From Cynocephalus volans (taxonomy: Eukaryota > Chordata > Mammalia > Dermoptera > Cynocephalidae), in contig NC_084463.1 in the NCBI RefSeq assembly GCF_027409185.1, forward strand, positions 67,069,852-67,133,851: DNA of 64,000 nt, read 5' to 3'. Below, one piece after another: positions 24,797-36,995 of this stretch. Positions within the stretch are counted from its first letter, which is position 1. Each line of letters starts with the position of its first letter. The translations under genes and the position numbers were made by a program. The notes beneath the pieces are model-generated. The model was given only the letters and a program-made list of their open reading frames with translations. It was not told the DNA's origin and did not search any database.

Positions 24797-27004
24797 AGGT
24801 ACACAAGCTTATCCCAGATGATTCACTAGTTAAGGAGAGTAGAATTACCATGACTGCTATAAAGCCAATCATGATTCGCCCTGTGGGGCTAGGATGAAGC
24901 CTACCCTTCCTGAGATCAAGAGACCTTGATACACCTTGTGGGGTAGGGAGAGGGGCAGGATTGGGATTCTATTAAGAAGGAAAAAAAGGGAGATGTTTGG
25001 AGGGGGTTGAACACTTATGGGCTGAACACTTATTTTTGGCCAGAATATCATAATATGTATCTCAAAACCTAAGAGAAAGGGGTGCTAGAAGGATGAGCAC
25101 TCTCATCTATTAACAATGCATCTAAAGGCAGAATTCTAACAGCTATTGTATTCTACTTCAATACTCTTCAATCAGAAAAAAATTGAAAATGGCCCCAACA
25201 GACCTTGAAAATTGCTATATTTTTACTGTGGTTCCAAACTGTTATACTGTAATACTGCAGTTTCAAATTCACTTCCTGTAGTTATGAGGTTTCTAACCTC
25301 CCATTACTTTGTTCCCCGCCCCCCCCCTCCATTTTTCTGGCTACTTTCTGGTTTTTCTTCCACTTGTCCCTGATGGCAAGTACACTAGTTCTGCTTTTTT
25401 TTTTTTTTTTTTTTTCTATTTATGGTTTTGGGTTTTTTTTTGTTTTTTTTTTGAAATGTTTATCTCTTAGACTTTCCTCTCCACTTACTCTTCTGCTACT
25501 TATTTTATCCCTCCTGGGTAAATGACAAATTAGTATGAAGTATCCTTTCCAAACTTGTTTCTTCTCTGCTGTTTCTCCAGATTGCTGGCTACATGAAACT
25601 CCAGCAGGAATGCATTTTGTAACATGATTTGATGTTCACTGTGACATTTCAGGACTGAATGCATTATTCATGCTTTGGTGATAAAAACTCAATGAAAAAT
25701 TTGTAGTTTTATAAGGCAGATAGTGAAAGTATTGTACCTTATAAAAGTATTTGTACCTTATAAAAAAAAAGTATTGTACTTTATAAAAGTACTTGTACCT
25801 TCTGAAATTAAAATATTTCAACTGAAATAAAATCCCAAATACAAAGGTATTTCAAAAAGTCCATGGCAAAATAGAACTGAAGGGTAATATGAATCTTTCC
25901 ATGAACTTTTTGAAGACCCCTTGTATACCAGATATCTGACAGTAACTGAAGGCAAAAAAATTAACCCAAAAGAGAGGGGTGGGTGGGGAGGGCAGGAAGA
26001 AAGGGGGCTAGCCTTAAAACAGGTTGGAGGATTGGTTTTTAGTCATTAGCAAAACATAAGATTTTAGCTGGAAAGTATTAACCTCCCAAAATGATTTGTT
26101 TATTCTTTGGGCTGAAGACTTGCTTACTTTACAGAATAATTCATTTTTTCAATGTACTTTTCAAGTAGAAGAGAACAAAGAAATGACAGACAACTCAGAG
26201 TGCAGGAAAATCTTTGGGGTGGCTAGAGGAGTGGGATTTGTGGACTTTAAAAGGTTATGATAAAATAATCTTATAAAAATGTTTCCCTTAACTCTACAAG
26301 AGCAAAAAACCTCTTTTAAAATTTTATAAACACTTCATTTTAGAATGTCTTGCTACTTTGATGGCTTCATACTATCATTAATCTCTCAAAGACCCAAAGA
26401 TACAAAGAAATTTGCCCAAAGAGGGCAAGCTTCATCATTAACTATACTGTATGTAAATTCACATTTCATACGGTCTTTGTGATCATTTCTAATTTGGGGA
26501 CTACTGTAGACTTCTTGTCAGATCTGATTAGATGGTCTTAGCTTTACTTACACTGTAACTAAGACCTCTTAATAGGAGCATCAATTTTGTCATTTTGTTG
26601 GTTATTAGTGTTTGAATTATCTTTATTCATCTTCATGGTAGAGAATTTAGAGTTTTCTAACCCACTTTTCCATTTTGCAAAAATAGTTTTTAGGTTATAT
26701 AATCCAAAAATCTATTTACCAGGCACAAAAATCATGTCTCACTCAAAGCGAAAGAGGGAAGGTGCCAGAGGCAGCTCCCCTGGCTATGAACTCCCACACC
26801 CTCTTCTTTTAGAGCACCTCTCGTCAAGTCTGTGACATGTGACAGTCAGCATGAAGACCTATAGAAGGCTCCAGTACATTAAATGTGAGTGGAGATTAAT
26901 TGATTTTAGGTGAAAATATAAATAGAATTTCCAATACATCCTTCCAGATCCCCTATATTGTACACACTTCACTTTAGAGGCCACTGCACAAGAGTACACT
27001 CTTA
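24797..27004. other. Non-coding DNA, no gene seen
   Basis: AT-rich. Holds C-rich and poly(T) runs at about 25316-25452, a short tandem array of 'ccttataaaagtatttgta' units at about 25735-25803, and a mariner-like MITE at 25848. Confidence 0.45.
25848..25925. mobile_element. Palindromic mariner-like MITE
   Basis: Inverted ends 'ttcaaaaagtccatgg' and 'ccatgaactttttgaag' around a short centre, flanked by TA. Same family as 18580-18649. Confidence 0.75.
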
Positions 27005-27190
27005 TCTCTCAAAGGCAGTTCTTAGACTTCCTGCTTCAGAATCACTGGAGTACTAACTAAAAATGTAGTCTTCTGCCCCACGAGACATGACAAGTCAACT
27101 AAATATAAACTTCAATAGTTTCTCCGAACTCTAGCGCGCATTCCAAAATCTCTGGGGCCAGGGCCCATTAATCTGCATTTTTAACAAGAA
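27005..27190 (+). mobile_element. hAT-type DNA transposon remnant
   Basis: Degraded but ordered segments: 'gcttcagaatcactggagta', 'aaaaatgtagtcttctgcccca', 'aaaatctctggggccagggccc' and 'aatctgcatttttaacaag'. Confidence 0.6.
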
Positions 27191-27435
27191 ATCCTAACCT
27201 AAGAATACTGGAGATGGGAGGAGGTGGGGGAGGGTTGGGGAGGGATAGGTTGGGTAAAAGGCATTAAAAAATCATGATTTGTAATAATAATATGCTTACG
27301 ATAATTAATTTTTAAAAAAGAAATACTGCTGATTTTGCATGTGTTCAACCATCCAAAAAAAAATTGCATATTTGTTGACATAGACCGCCTTAAAAATCTC
27401 TCCCAGAGTGATAAGATGCCAGATTTCTAGTGTGT

Positions 27436-27510
27436 GAGGGCTTTTCAAAAAGTTCATGGAAAGAGTCATATTATCTTTCAATTCTATTTTTCCACAAAAT
27501 TTTTAAAGTA
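27436..27510. mobile_element. Palindromic mariner-like MITE
   Basis: Left end 'cttttcaaaaagttcatgga' with a decayed right end 'ttccacaaaatttttaaagta'. Third copy of the family in this window. Confidence 0.7.
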
Positions 27511-27874
27511 CACGTATTTGGAATTTTCATTTCAGATGAAATATTTTAATTTTATAAGGTACAAAGGACAAAGAAGCCAAATGATTCAACACTCAGATTA
27601 TTAAGTAACCCCTAAAATTATGTCTCAAAACAATTCTAATTATTGGCATCTCCACATCTTATTTTACAGATGTAGGCTTGAGACTTAAAGACAAAGTGTA
27701 TGAACTGTTTAAGTAGGAGGTAGTTTTTAAAAGAGTGATTTTAAATTCAAGTCTGTGTTATCACATGAATAAAAGGAGTCAGTTTTATAAGTTAAAATAT
27801 GTATCTCTTTATCTATAACTACCTTTTACGGAGGTATTAAGTACTAATTGTTTAATGGTATTATTGAATACTAT

Positions 27875-28025
27875 TATTGAATCCTGTAAAAGACCCTGCA
27901 TGTAAGTTATGTTCTCCCAACTTTACAAATGAGACCTGAGGCTTAGAGAGGTTAAGCAACTTTCCCAAGATCACATAGTTAGTGATGAAACCAGGAGTCC
28001 AGCCCAAAGTCCTTCCTCTTTACCA
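27875..28025 (-). repeat. MIR
   Basis: Antisense MIR: 'ctttacaaatgagacctgaggc', 'agagaggttaagcaactttccc' and 'aagatcacatagttagtgatg'. Confidence 0.75.
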
Positions 28026-28234
28026 ACTGCACGCATTATTGTTCAGGGACACAGTTGCAGAGAAGATATGTCCTTTTTTAAATATTTTGAAGTATATCCA
28101 AGTGTAATGAGGCAAATATAGACATGACAAATATGAAAAATGTTTTGTATAAGTGGTGTATCTGTTATGGAAGCACATACAAGAGTAATTTACACAGTAT
28201 AATTTTAAAACCCTTCAATAAAGATAGATATATA

Positions 28235-28330
28235 AGGGCTGTCTAGTTAGCTCAATTGGTTGGAGTGTGATGCTGATAACACCAAGGTCTAAAGTTTGAT
28301 CCCTTGTACTAACCAGTCATCAAAACAAAG
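28235..28330 (+). mobile_element. tRNA-derived SINE monomer (CYN-like)
   Basis: Has a polymerase III A box (tagttagctcaattggttgg) and B-box region (aagtttgatccc) of tRNA-Ile type, an A-rich tail, and target duplications of about 15 bp (aaagatagatatata at 28220-28234 and a one-base variant at 28331-28345). Confidence 0.8.
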
Positions 28331-28621
28331 AAAGATAGAATATATAGAATCTTAATTGAAAGTTTAGATGCTATATTATCTCTAAAATAACTTACTTTAT
28401 TTTATTCTCTTGCCTCAGCTTACAGAGTTTGAAATAAGACTGGATATCATCATTTGTTCCCCTATTTAAAATATGGCTTAGGGGACCATGTGGTCAATAG
28501 AAAGTTAACCAGATCTAGAATTTACTTTTCAATATCTCTAGGAAGCCTGTTGCCATTCGCAGGATGAAGAATTAATAATTAATTAGCATTAATTATGGCA
28601 CTCTTCTTTATGAAAGTTAAC

Positions 28622-28984
28622 CCACTGCCATGGTCTAAATGTTGATGTCCCCTCAAAATTCATAAATTGAAACTTAATCCCTAATGCAACAGTATTAAAA
28701 GGTACAGCCTTTGGGGAAGTGATTAAGTCATGAGGGCTGTACCCACATGAATTAGATTTGTGCCCTCATAAAAGAGGGTGTAAGGAGCGTGTTGCCCCTT
28801 CTGCCATGTGAGGACACAGCAAGAAGATACCAAGTATGAGGAACAGGTCCTCACCAGACACCAAATCTGCTGGTGCCTTAATCTTGGGCTTCTCAACCTC
28901 CAGAACTGTAGGAAATGAACTTCTGTTGCTTATACTGAGTAATTTATAAGGTATTTTGTTATAGCAGCAAGAATGGACTAAGAC
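28622..28984 (+). mobile_element. MLT1/MST-type LTR
   Basis: Begins 'gccatggtctaaatgttgatgtcccctc', includes 'gtgaggacacagcaagaag' and 'ccagacaccaaatctgctggtgcctt', and ends 'gcaagaatggactaagaca'. Nearly full length and sense. Confidence 0.8.
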
Positions 28985-29065
28985 ACATACCACATTGGAA
29001 ATACCCTTGAAAAAAATCACTTGATGGAAGGTTAGTGAAGTAAAATTATTTACCTGGTAATACAG

Positions 29066-29475
29066 GTTGATATGGCTTGAATGTCCCCTCCAAAACTCAT
29101 GTGAAAGATTGACCCCCCCAGTGTAGCAGTACTGAAAGGTGGGGCCTTTAAGAGGTAATTGAATGGTGAGGATTATGCTCTCATGAATGGAGTAATGGGT
29201 TAATGGTTTAGTGGGTTATCATGGGTGTGAACTGCTGGCTTTATAAGGAAGAAAGTGAGCACACCGAAGTGCTCTTGCCCAGCCCCCCTTGTTATATGAC
29301 ACCTTATGTTACCACAGGACTGTGTATGGAGTCCTCACTAAGAAAAAGGCCCTTACCAGATGTGCCTCCTGGACCTTGGACTCCCCAGTCTCCAAAACTG
29401 CAAGAAATAAATTTCATTTCTTTATAAATTACCAAGTTTCAGGTATTCTGTTACAAGCAAAAAGAAATTAATATA
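29066..29475 (+). mobile_element. MST-type LTR
   Basis: Begins 'gttgatatggcttgaatgtcccctcc', includes 'ggtggggcctttaagaggtaattgaatgg' and 'gactccccagtctccaaaactgcaagaaataaattt', then 'aaattaccaagtttcaggtattctgttacaagc'. Sense orientation, 80 bp after the previous LTR. Confidence 0.75.
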
Positions 29476-31539
29476 TAGGTAGACCATGATCTCATGTTAA
29501 ATATTTTTCATGCCTGTCATTATTAGTTGAAACATAAGTTGACTTATTTCTTATGTCATTTCCCATATTACAAATTTCTCTGTAGTTTTAAATGCTTTCA
29601 GTCCAGTGAATACAAATAAATGTTATGGCAGCAATGGCTTCACATAGATTGGTTCTAATCTAACCCAAGGAGACTGGGGTCAGGTGAGGTGGTTAGACAA
29701 GCTTGGCTGGAAATTCAGGAAACAAAAGTAATTAGGGACAAATTATTAAAGACATAATGGTCTTGGACCTATAGAAATACAGTAAGCTCCTAGCCATGTT
29801 CCTTTCAGTGTAGTAGGCACCTTCGACCAGGAGGTGGCAGCAATGGAAGCAGGAACTTCTAGGGAAAAAAAGAATCCTGGGCAAATACCAATATAATAGT
29901 GAGACATCAGGATCCTGTCTCAGGAGTTCCAGAATCACCAAAGGCTTCTGGCTAGGAAAGAGGCTTTTAGAAGGTGCCACTTTGCTGAACTGATCCTAGG
30001 CTGCTTCTGTTCAGAGTTCAAAAGAGGAGCTTAAGTACCAAAATCAAAGGTTAGGAGTTTCGAGCACATGTTACCAAGACACAGTAACTAAAAGTCAGTC
30101 CAGTTTATACAAAGAAAATTCAACTAGAATTAACAGACACCAAACCACTGCAAGGAAAACAGAAAGATGAACTAGGAGTTAAGCTGCAAGTCACCGAACA
30201 GAGCAAAAAGCAAATCTGACCGGGAATCAAAAGGTTGATGCGATGGCCAGTCCAATGAGGTAGGCTGGGCTTCCGGTTCCACCAATTGTTAAAGCAGTGG
30301 TAGAGAGCATATGGACAGGCCACCTGAAAGCAAGGGGGTCTGGGCTAGGAGATGTTCTAGCTATGGAGAGCAATCATGTACCTGGAGGTAGTTCAGTTTC
30401 TCGGGCCATACTAGAAGAGTCTGTGAGAACAGTTAATCTAATGGTGTAGATAACTGTTTGAGTAGTGATGAAGAATGAAATGAGTGTACCAATAAGTCAG
30501 ATAAAAGAAGGCCAATGAATGATTTTTCCAATATCATGAAGAGGTGGGTCGGGATGGGGGGAGGAAAAAAAAACAGAGCATGTTATCACAAGAAGGAGAA
30601 ATGCTACAGTTAAGAAGGTCCCTTCTAGTACAATGCCTTACATTCTTGGTTGTACTGTTTTGTAAGGTTTGGTGTGGTCGCAAGACTAAAACTGCCTTTA
30701 GTTCTACTAGGCAAGTCTAAATCAGGGTAGTGACTGGAGCTGTAAGTACCCAGGGACAGTGAAAGTAGAGAAATGCGGTCAAAGTGCCCTAACCAAGGAA
30801 AAGCTGAGAAACTTTGTTTGGTGTTCTAAACAAAAACACTTAGATTTGTGAGATCCGTTTGCACTTCCCAAGGGAAAAAGTGCTGCAGGAATATTACTTC
30901 CATTAGCCATACTTCTCAGGTTTTGTGAGCTAGGATAAGACCAACATGGATTGGGTTGTTCATCTAGGCCAAAGCTCAGGATTAAGTGAGAATCAGTCCT
31001 CCTTTCAGTTATAGGAGATAGTGGTCAGCATGAGCGACACAGTACAGCCTGAGGGCAGCCCTGCTGGGTCCAAACAGTCCTCTTTCACATCAGGACCCCA
31101 ACTCGTACTCTCCTGTCTAGCTCAGGTTTGGAAAAAGTGGTTGGCAGAGATGGTCCCCAGGTAAAGGATGGCAGGCAGACCGGAGTTACTCACAGCCAGA
31201 GTACTTGGTCTTGTTTCCTATTCAAACGGGATGAGGGAGCTTCCAAGGAAGTCTGAAATATAGAAATTCCTGAAAGATTTGGGTTTCAAACTTTGATCAC
31301 CATAATTGAGGCCCTCAGGTCATGAAACACATGGCAAGGACATCCAAAACGCAAAGGGGGAGGCTGTTTCTATTATCTATGGAATGCTGGTCTCCACAAT
31401 TAAAGGCCATAGACCACAGAGGTTACAGCTTTCAAAAGAAGGCCCGACTATCAGGTGTACCAGGTTGAGTTAGGCTATGCCGAGCCACATAAGAAGTACT
31501 AAGAGTAGCACAAGTTCAAGAAGCCAAGTGCCTACAGTT
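29476..31539. other. Non-coding DNA, possibly decayed retroviral interior
   Basis: No gene or ORF of note. The stretch precedes a probable LTR at 31540-31970 and could be degraded internal sequence of that element, but I found no retroviral motif to prove it. Confidence 0.35.
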
Positions 31540-31970
31540 GAGATTGTTGTATGTACCTGGAGATTTAAGTTCCAACCAATGATCTATTGTTGAGAAAATT
31601 CTTGTAAAATGCCTCTGTAACTAAATGTGCTTGTCTCCCAGGGACCCCAGAACTCAGCCTAGCTAAATAATCAACTGCCTGCAGGCGTTTCTGCTTCTGT
31701 AATCTCCCTTGCTTGCCCCACTTGTCTTCCTAATTTTGCCTGCTCACCTAAGTCATGTGGGTGAGAAGGAGCTATAACCAACAGCTGCTTGTCAAAGATA
31801 TAAGTTTATGGATCCCACAAAACTTGCCTATAAAAACCCTGTCGAACTCATGTTCAGGTCCCAGGATTTCAGAACAAGAGTTCACCTGGGTCCTGCACAT
31901 AATAAACCTTCTGACTCTCCGACCTTCTGAGCATCTGGAGCCTTTCTTTCCAAATTCGTTCCACAACACT
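31540..31970 (+). mobile_element. Probable class I retroviral LTR
   Basis: Shows the order expected of a gammaretrovirus-like LTR: a TATA-like 'cctataaaaaccctgt' at about 31828, then AATAAA at about 31901 ('cataataaaccttctgactctcc'), then a short U5 ending 'ttccacaaca'. No primer-binding site follows, so it is a solo or 3' LTR. Outer limits are approximate. Confidence 0.5.
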
Positions 31971-33479
31971 ATCACTAAAGACAGAGGAAAAGCTGCCAAA
32001 GATCCAGTCCTATCAGAAGACGGTATGAACAACGCCAACTCCCGTCCCTCCAAACAAGGTAGTTTCCATACCAAGCATTGGCCAGGAAGCTAGAGTTGCA
32101 GGTCATGTGCAGGTGCTGGAAGTGGACAACATAAAGCAGCCCAGGCAGCAGAGATCTAACAGGCCTTTAATATGGAGCTGAGCCATCTCCACCCTTGTGG
32201 ACACTGGACGTATGGCTGGAAGAATCTCAGACTGCCACAACTGACATAGGTCTGCTGTAAACAGTTGGGGCATGAGCTCTTTCTGCTGTGACACACTCCA
32301 GTTTCCATTGTGGAAAGACCTGTAGCCTAGAATTAAAAAGCTGGTTTACTGCTTCTCTCTCCTGTCATTGCTGCCCCCTCCCCCAGAATTTGTCAGGGCT
32401 TGTCCATAAATGTTATCATAGAGGCATTCAATGACTGCCATTCCACAGCACGTTACTTACCCCTTAAGGCAAATGACATTCAGTAGAAGAATTCATAACT
32501 AGATTCTAGCCTCCTAGAAAACTAGCAAAAGGTAAGTCCACACCCAATAGCTAGACAGAACTTCCGTAACTCCTCCACACATGTCTGTCAGTGAGATAGG
32601 CCATGCTGTGATGAGATGTCCTGCATGCTGGATCTTCAAGAGTTGTCCTCCTCAGTGAGGAAGGAGATGTAATTCTTTCAGTAACAGCTGGTCTAGATGA
32701 CACAGAGCCACACTACAGTTTTACCAGTGCGAAGTTCAATGCCTGCAAGACACAGGTGAGGCTGCTAATCCACCCATGTTCTTCTTTACAAGTTAGGTTG
32801 TCAAAAACAACTCCTTCCCCTTAGTGGAAATAAGGGCCTAACAGGTATGTATGCACCTCAGTAAGGACAAAGCACACTCCGGCAGTCCAGTAGCAGCTAA
32901 GACCAGGAGAAGCAACCAGCAAAAATAATCAGGAGGTCTTCAGCCACTGTCTGCAAGGTCCACTTAAACCCAAAGGGAAGATGCAGAACAACACAAAGAA
33001 CTAGATCAGTCCACTGGGGTGGGGATGTCGCCAGAAAACAGTACATCCAAAAAGCAGGACACAGACTTAAGATGTAAATGCAACATAACGTAGCAGAGTC
33101 ATCAGAAAACACAGTGACAAAAGAAAAACAAAAACAAAAGAGTAGGCAACTTTTGGAATTCCCAGCAAGCATCTTCAGGAAAGTTACCAGCAGGTATAAG
33201 GCCTCAGTCACCAGGGTTTAAGGGTAAAGTCCACTCCTTAGGAGAAGCACTCCCAAAAGCAAGGCAGAGCCTCACTTCTGAGGAAAAGTAAGTTCCTGTA
33301 GAGGGTTAAAAATCTTGATTCTCATTTGACTTTTAGTATAGGGCTTTCAGGTAATGCATGTATGGGACAAAAGTCCTCAGTTAGGAGACAATGGTCTATA
33401 GCTAGGGGGCAAAAGCCCATCTAATGAACTCTAATCACTGTTTATGGATGAGATTATGTACTTTGATTATTTAACATAC
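31971..33479. other. Non-coding DNA, no gene seen
   Basis: No recognisable exon or well-defined element. Confidence 0.4.
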
Positions 33480-33960
33480 TGATTGTCGTTAAAAGATATT
33501 GAAAGAATCACTGTAGGGAAAAATGTGAAAAAATGTTTGCTAAGAGCAAGCTGGTTGTTGGTGGAAATTTTAGAAACAATTATACTTAGATTTAATCATA
33601 AGATTGTAACTCTTGTTTGAATCATTTAAGGAGAGGTTATATTTTAGAATAGGTAATGATTACAGTTTAATCAATTTAGCTTTTCGCAAATTGTATTTTG
33701 GAATTTCACATTGTTAATTTAAATGATGTTACTAGTTTCCATTGTTTAAGTTATACTTAGCCATAGATAATTTTTGACACATTGCCCATGTCTTTGTGTC
33801 CTTTTGAAATGATTGAATCAACTGATTTTTTTTGTGAAACTTCCTTGTCTTTACAATAAAAGCAGAAGCTAACTTTGAATCAGGGCTGTACCCAGTTTCT
33901 CCTTCTAACAGAGGAGTTGCTGAGGTGCAGTCCCTTTGGGCTTCTCATTGTATATAAGCT
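33480..33960 (+). mobile_element. Possible LTR 3' portion
   Basis: AT-rich stretch followed by 'tctttacaataaaagcagaagctaac' and 'gctgtacccagtttctccttctaacagaggagttgctgagg', which has the polyadenylation and R/U5 look of an LTR. Family not recognised. Confidence 0.35.
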
Positions 33961-36729
33961 TTGTCATACATATAAGTTAAAGAACCAAAGTGCATGCATA
34001 TAATTTATAAGAAAATGCATATACACATATTAGAGCCACATGCTAAGAAAACTTTTTACTGATTAGGAGAATGACAGAAATTTTGGAGAAACACTGACAT
34101 AAACTAGACCCCCAGTCTTTTTCAAGGGAACAGACATAGAATCCAGTACAACCATGGGCACTGGGTTCTATCAAGCAAACCACATGTGTGGCCTATCCAG
34201 AGAGAGTGAAAGACATGGGTACCCTCTTGAAGAGCCATTACCAGACTCTGAAGCTCTGATCAGTGCCACCTTGCAGGTGTAGTGTGGGAAACACAGAGGT
34301 AAGTGGACTGTGGTTTCCCCACTCACCTGCAGAAACCACATAGCTATATAGTCCACAATGGTCTCTAAGTCAGAGGTGAAAGACTGTGTCAGGTGGAGCA
34401 GAATGAGAGGTCAGATCCAGGTAGAGTACAGTACAAGGAGTTCAGGCCCTCCCAGGTTGAGCAGAGCTTCAGGGAACAGTGGGCAGGGAGTAGGGAGTAG
34501 AAGCAAGGGAACCTCAGGCATCATCAAGCAGATACTGGTGACCAGTAGCACACACCACACCCAGGAGAACCCGAGAGAGGCTTGCTGTTAAGAATGGTTT
34601 ACATGTACATTAGATTGTTACAAGTGTCCTACTGCTTTTGAAAGATAGGCTAAAGTGTGAAGGCAATGGTCTTATTTAATAATTTTTTTAAAACACATTT
34701 TGATTTCATATATGGAAAAATTCACTGGAATTTCTAGAATATTTGTTTTGGATCACATAAGCAGTTCTGGGGAGAGAAAATAAAAAAGGACTTTTATGAA
34801 CTAGCTCAACTATATTTAGTGGCTATATAGTGACTTGACTAGTTAGGCAAGAGTATTAAAAATATTGAACAAAATCAAACATCAGATCAATATTTCTAGG
34901 GTCCACATCCACTGATTATAGTCACAAATTGGCAAATGTTGAGAAAGAGTCCTAGCTACCAGGCCAAGCAATCACAGTGAGCAAACTTAAGCATGGGCAG
35001 GTTCTTCCACGGCATTACTTCAGTGGTTGTGAGATAAAGTTATCTAATCAATAATCAAGTTTGAGGGAAGGCAGCCTCTATGGCTACACTTACTACTGAA
35101 AGATGATGTCTGAAGAACAAGTGGAGAAAGAGAAGCACAGTTTTGATGCCAAAATCAATCTCTTGGACACATCACTAGACATAGGAAATAAACTGAAATA
35201 AAAGTCTGCTAGTCTATCCACTGCACACTGTCTACATTACCCAGCAGTCTTCTGCAGTATGTCATCATTTCACACACTTTGTGATCACTAACACACTGTG
35301 CGGCGATCAGATATACTCATCAAGGGGAAGCCAGATGTCACTAAAAGACCACAGGAATGAGTGGAAATCTTGCAACTTGCTCTCAGAGATATGGCCATCA
35401 AATGTGATATTTCATTGGATCATGATACTGGCCTCACTGATGTATAAATAAACAAAGGGGTGGTGGAAAAAAACTGTAAATTACAAACTTGAAAAAAAGT
35501 AACACCTGATGATCTCTGGAGATACACCTGATCACCTCTATCTTTAATGTCATCCTATTGGTTTCATAGGCTATGGTGCCTATGTTCTTTTTATTTGGGT
35601 GACATTCTTCCTCTTAATTAGCATATGAGTAATTTTGCAGTGATCAAGCTCTTGCTTCTTAAAACACCCTGTATGCAAATTGTAAGCAGACTTTAGTGTT
35701 TTTATAAATGTGTTTCTCATTTTATATTATTTCTCACTGGCATTCACCAGTTTCTGAGGGGACAGGGCTGGGGAGGTGAATCAAAATGTCCAGTTCATGG
35801 CCTGTACCAGGAATTCCAGGACTGATAAAGCTTGAAATCCTAAGCAAAGAGAATCATCAGGTCCAAGCTGAGACATTAATTGAGGTAAGGTTAGTGAACC
35901 AAAATCTTACTGGCAAGTCTATCACTTATGAATTTTCACAACATCGGAATATAACAAAATACAAACAGAATTTGGGAGCAGGAAATTTAAGCCTATAGCA
36001 GAAGGTACATTAAAGCCCACAAGGCATTTCACTATCTTGGTCTGTTTCTTCCTTCATATATTGAGTGAGTTTGACTAGATCTATATTTCTTCATTGTTTC
36101 TCAAATTCTAAAATTATGTCTCTTAATCAAAGCTAAAAGCCTCCCTCCTGGTTTCTTTTTCTGGACAGAAGAAATGAGCAGCTGCTCATGTCCAGAAGTG
36201 GGCCTGGTGCTCACGGCACCAATGCCACATAAGGCTACTCTGAGACCGTGATAAAGTGAGACAAAATGAAGAAAATTTGTCATGTCTTCTAAGTACAGGG
36301 AAAAAACAAAGTCACTGTGCCACCCAAAACATACCAAATAGTCCACTCACTTGGTTAAAATGAGTGGTATCTATTCATTTACCAGTAATAAGTTTTTCGT
36401 GGCTATAGTCTTCCTCCCTGTAGATAAGATTTGTTGACACTGAATCACAGAATTGTCTTTGCTTTCAGAAAGCATCTAATCTAATCTAGCCCACCCCCCC
36501 AACCCATGTTTAGGCCCTCCCCAAATCACCCAAAGTCCAAATTGTGTAATATGCTTTTTAAAAAAATAACACTGTCCTATGGACACCCCATGGCTGCTGA
36601 TGGTGTGTGTCTTCTTTCACTGCACTGAGCAATATACCTGATTTGTTCTTGGTTCAGCTTGTACACAGGTGTGCTCCTGGTGGTCTTTTGATGCAGGTCA
36701 TGAATGATCTCATCTGACCCAGCTGACTC
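33961..36729. other. Non-coding DNA, no gene seen
   Basis: No supported gene. About 35100-35450 contains a short open stretch followed by an AATAAA at about 35446; I could not match it to any gene and leave it unassigned. Confidence 0.4.
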
Positions 36730-36995
36730 TGGGTCCTCAAGTTGTGCACCCATACTTCAGCTCTTGCTCTAAGCTCTGCCTACTCCAGAAAGCCTTCTCT
36801 GACTCCCCAGACAAGCTCAGTTCTATTCTCCAGACCCCTTGCACTTCTTCGCTTATGACAGCCACTGCATACACCTGGACATGTTTCTACCTGCAGACTG
36901 AGAGCTCCCTGTGGGACCTAGTGAGGAGTGAGCTATGCATGACCACATTCCCAGTTCTTACTCTAGTGCCTCTTTAAAAGTTTTCATAAAAACTT
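36730..36995 (+). repeat. L2 3' end
   Basis: Typical L2 text in order: 'ctctgcctactccagaaagccttctctgactccccag', 'ctgagagctccctgtggg' and 'tagtgcctct', ending near 'aaaaacttaatgaatg'. Confidence 0.75.

Noticed and set aside
28235..28330. tRNA-Ile-like gene
   Set aside because: A and B boxes are present but the acceptor stem does not pair and there are an A-rich tail and target duplications, so it is a SINE. The same holds for 37683 and 48047.
29820..29850. CTCF motif 'gaccaggaggtggcagc'
   Set aside because: Mismatches the core at a discriminating position; weaker than the sites at 15423 and 17307.
35095..35460. Possible processed pseudogene (open stretch starting Met-Met-Ser-Glu-Glu, then AATAAA)
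   Set aside because: Only about 32 codons before a stop, no recognised parent gene, and no clear poly(A) or target duplication.
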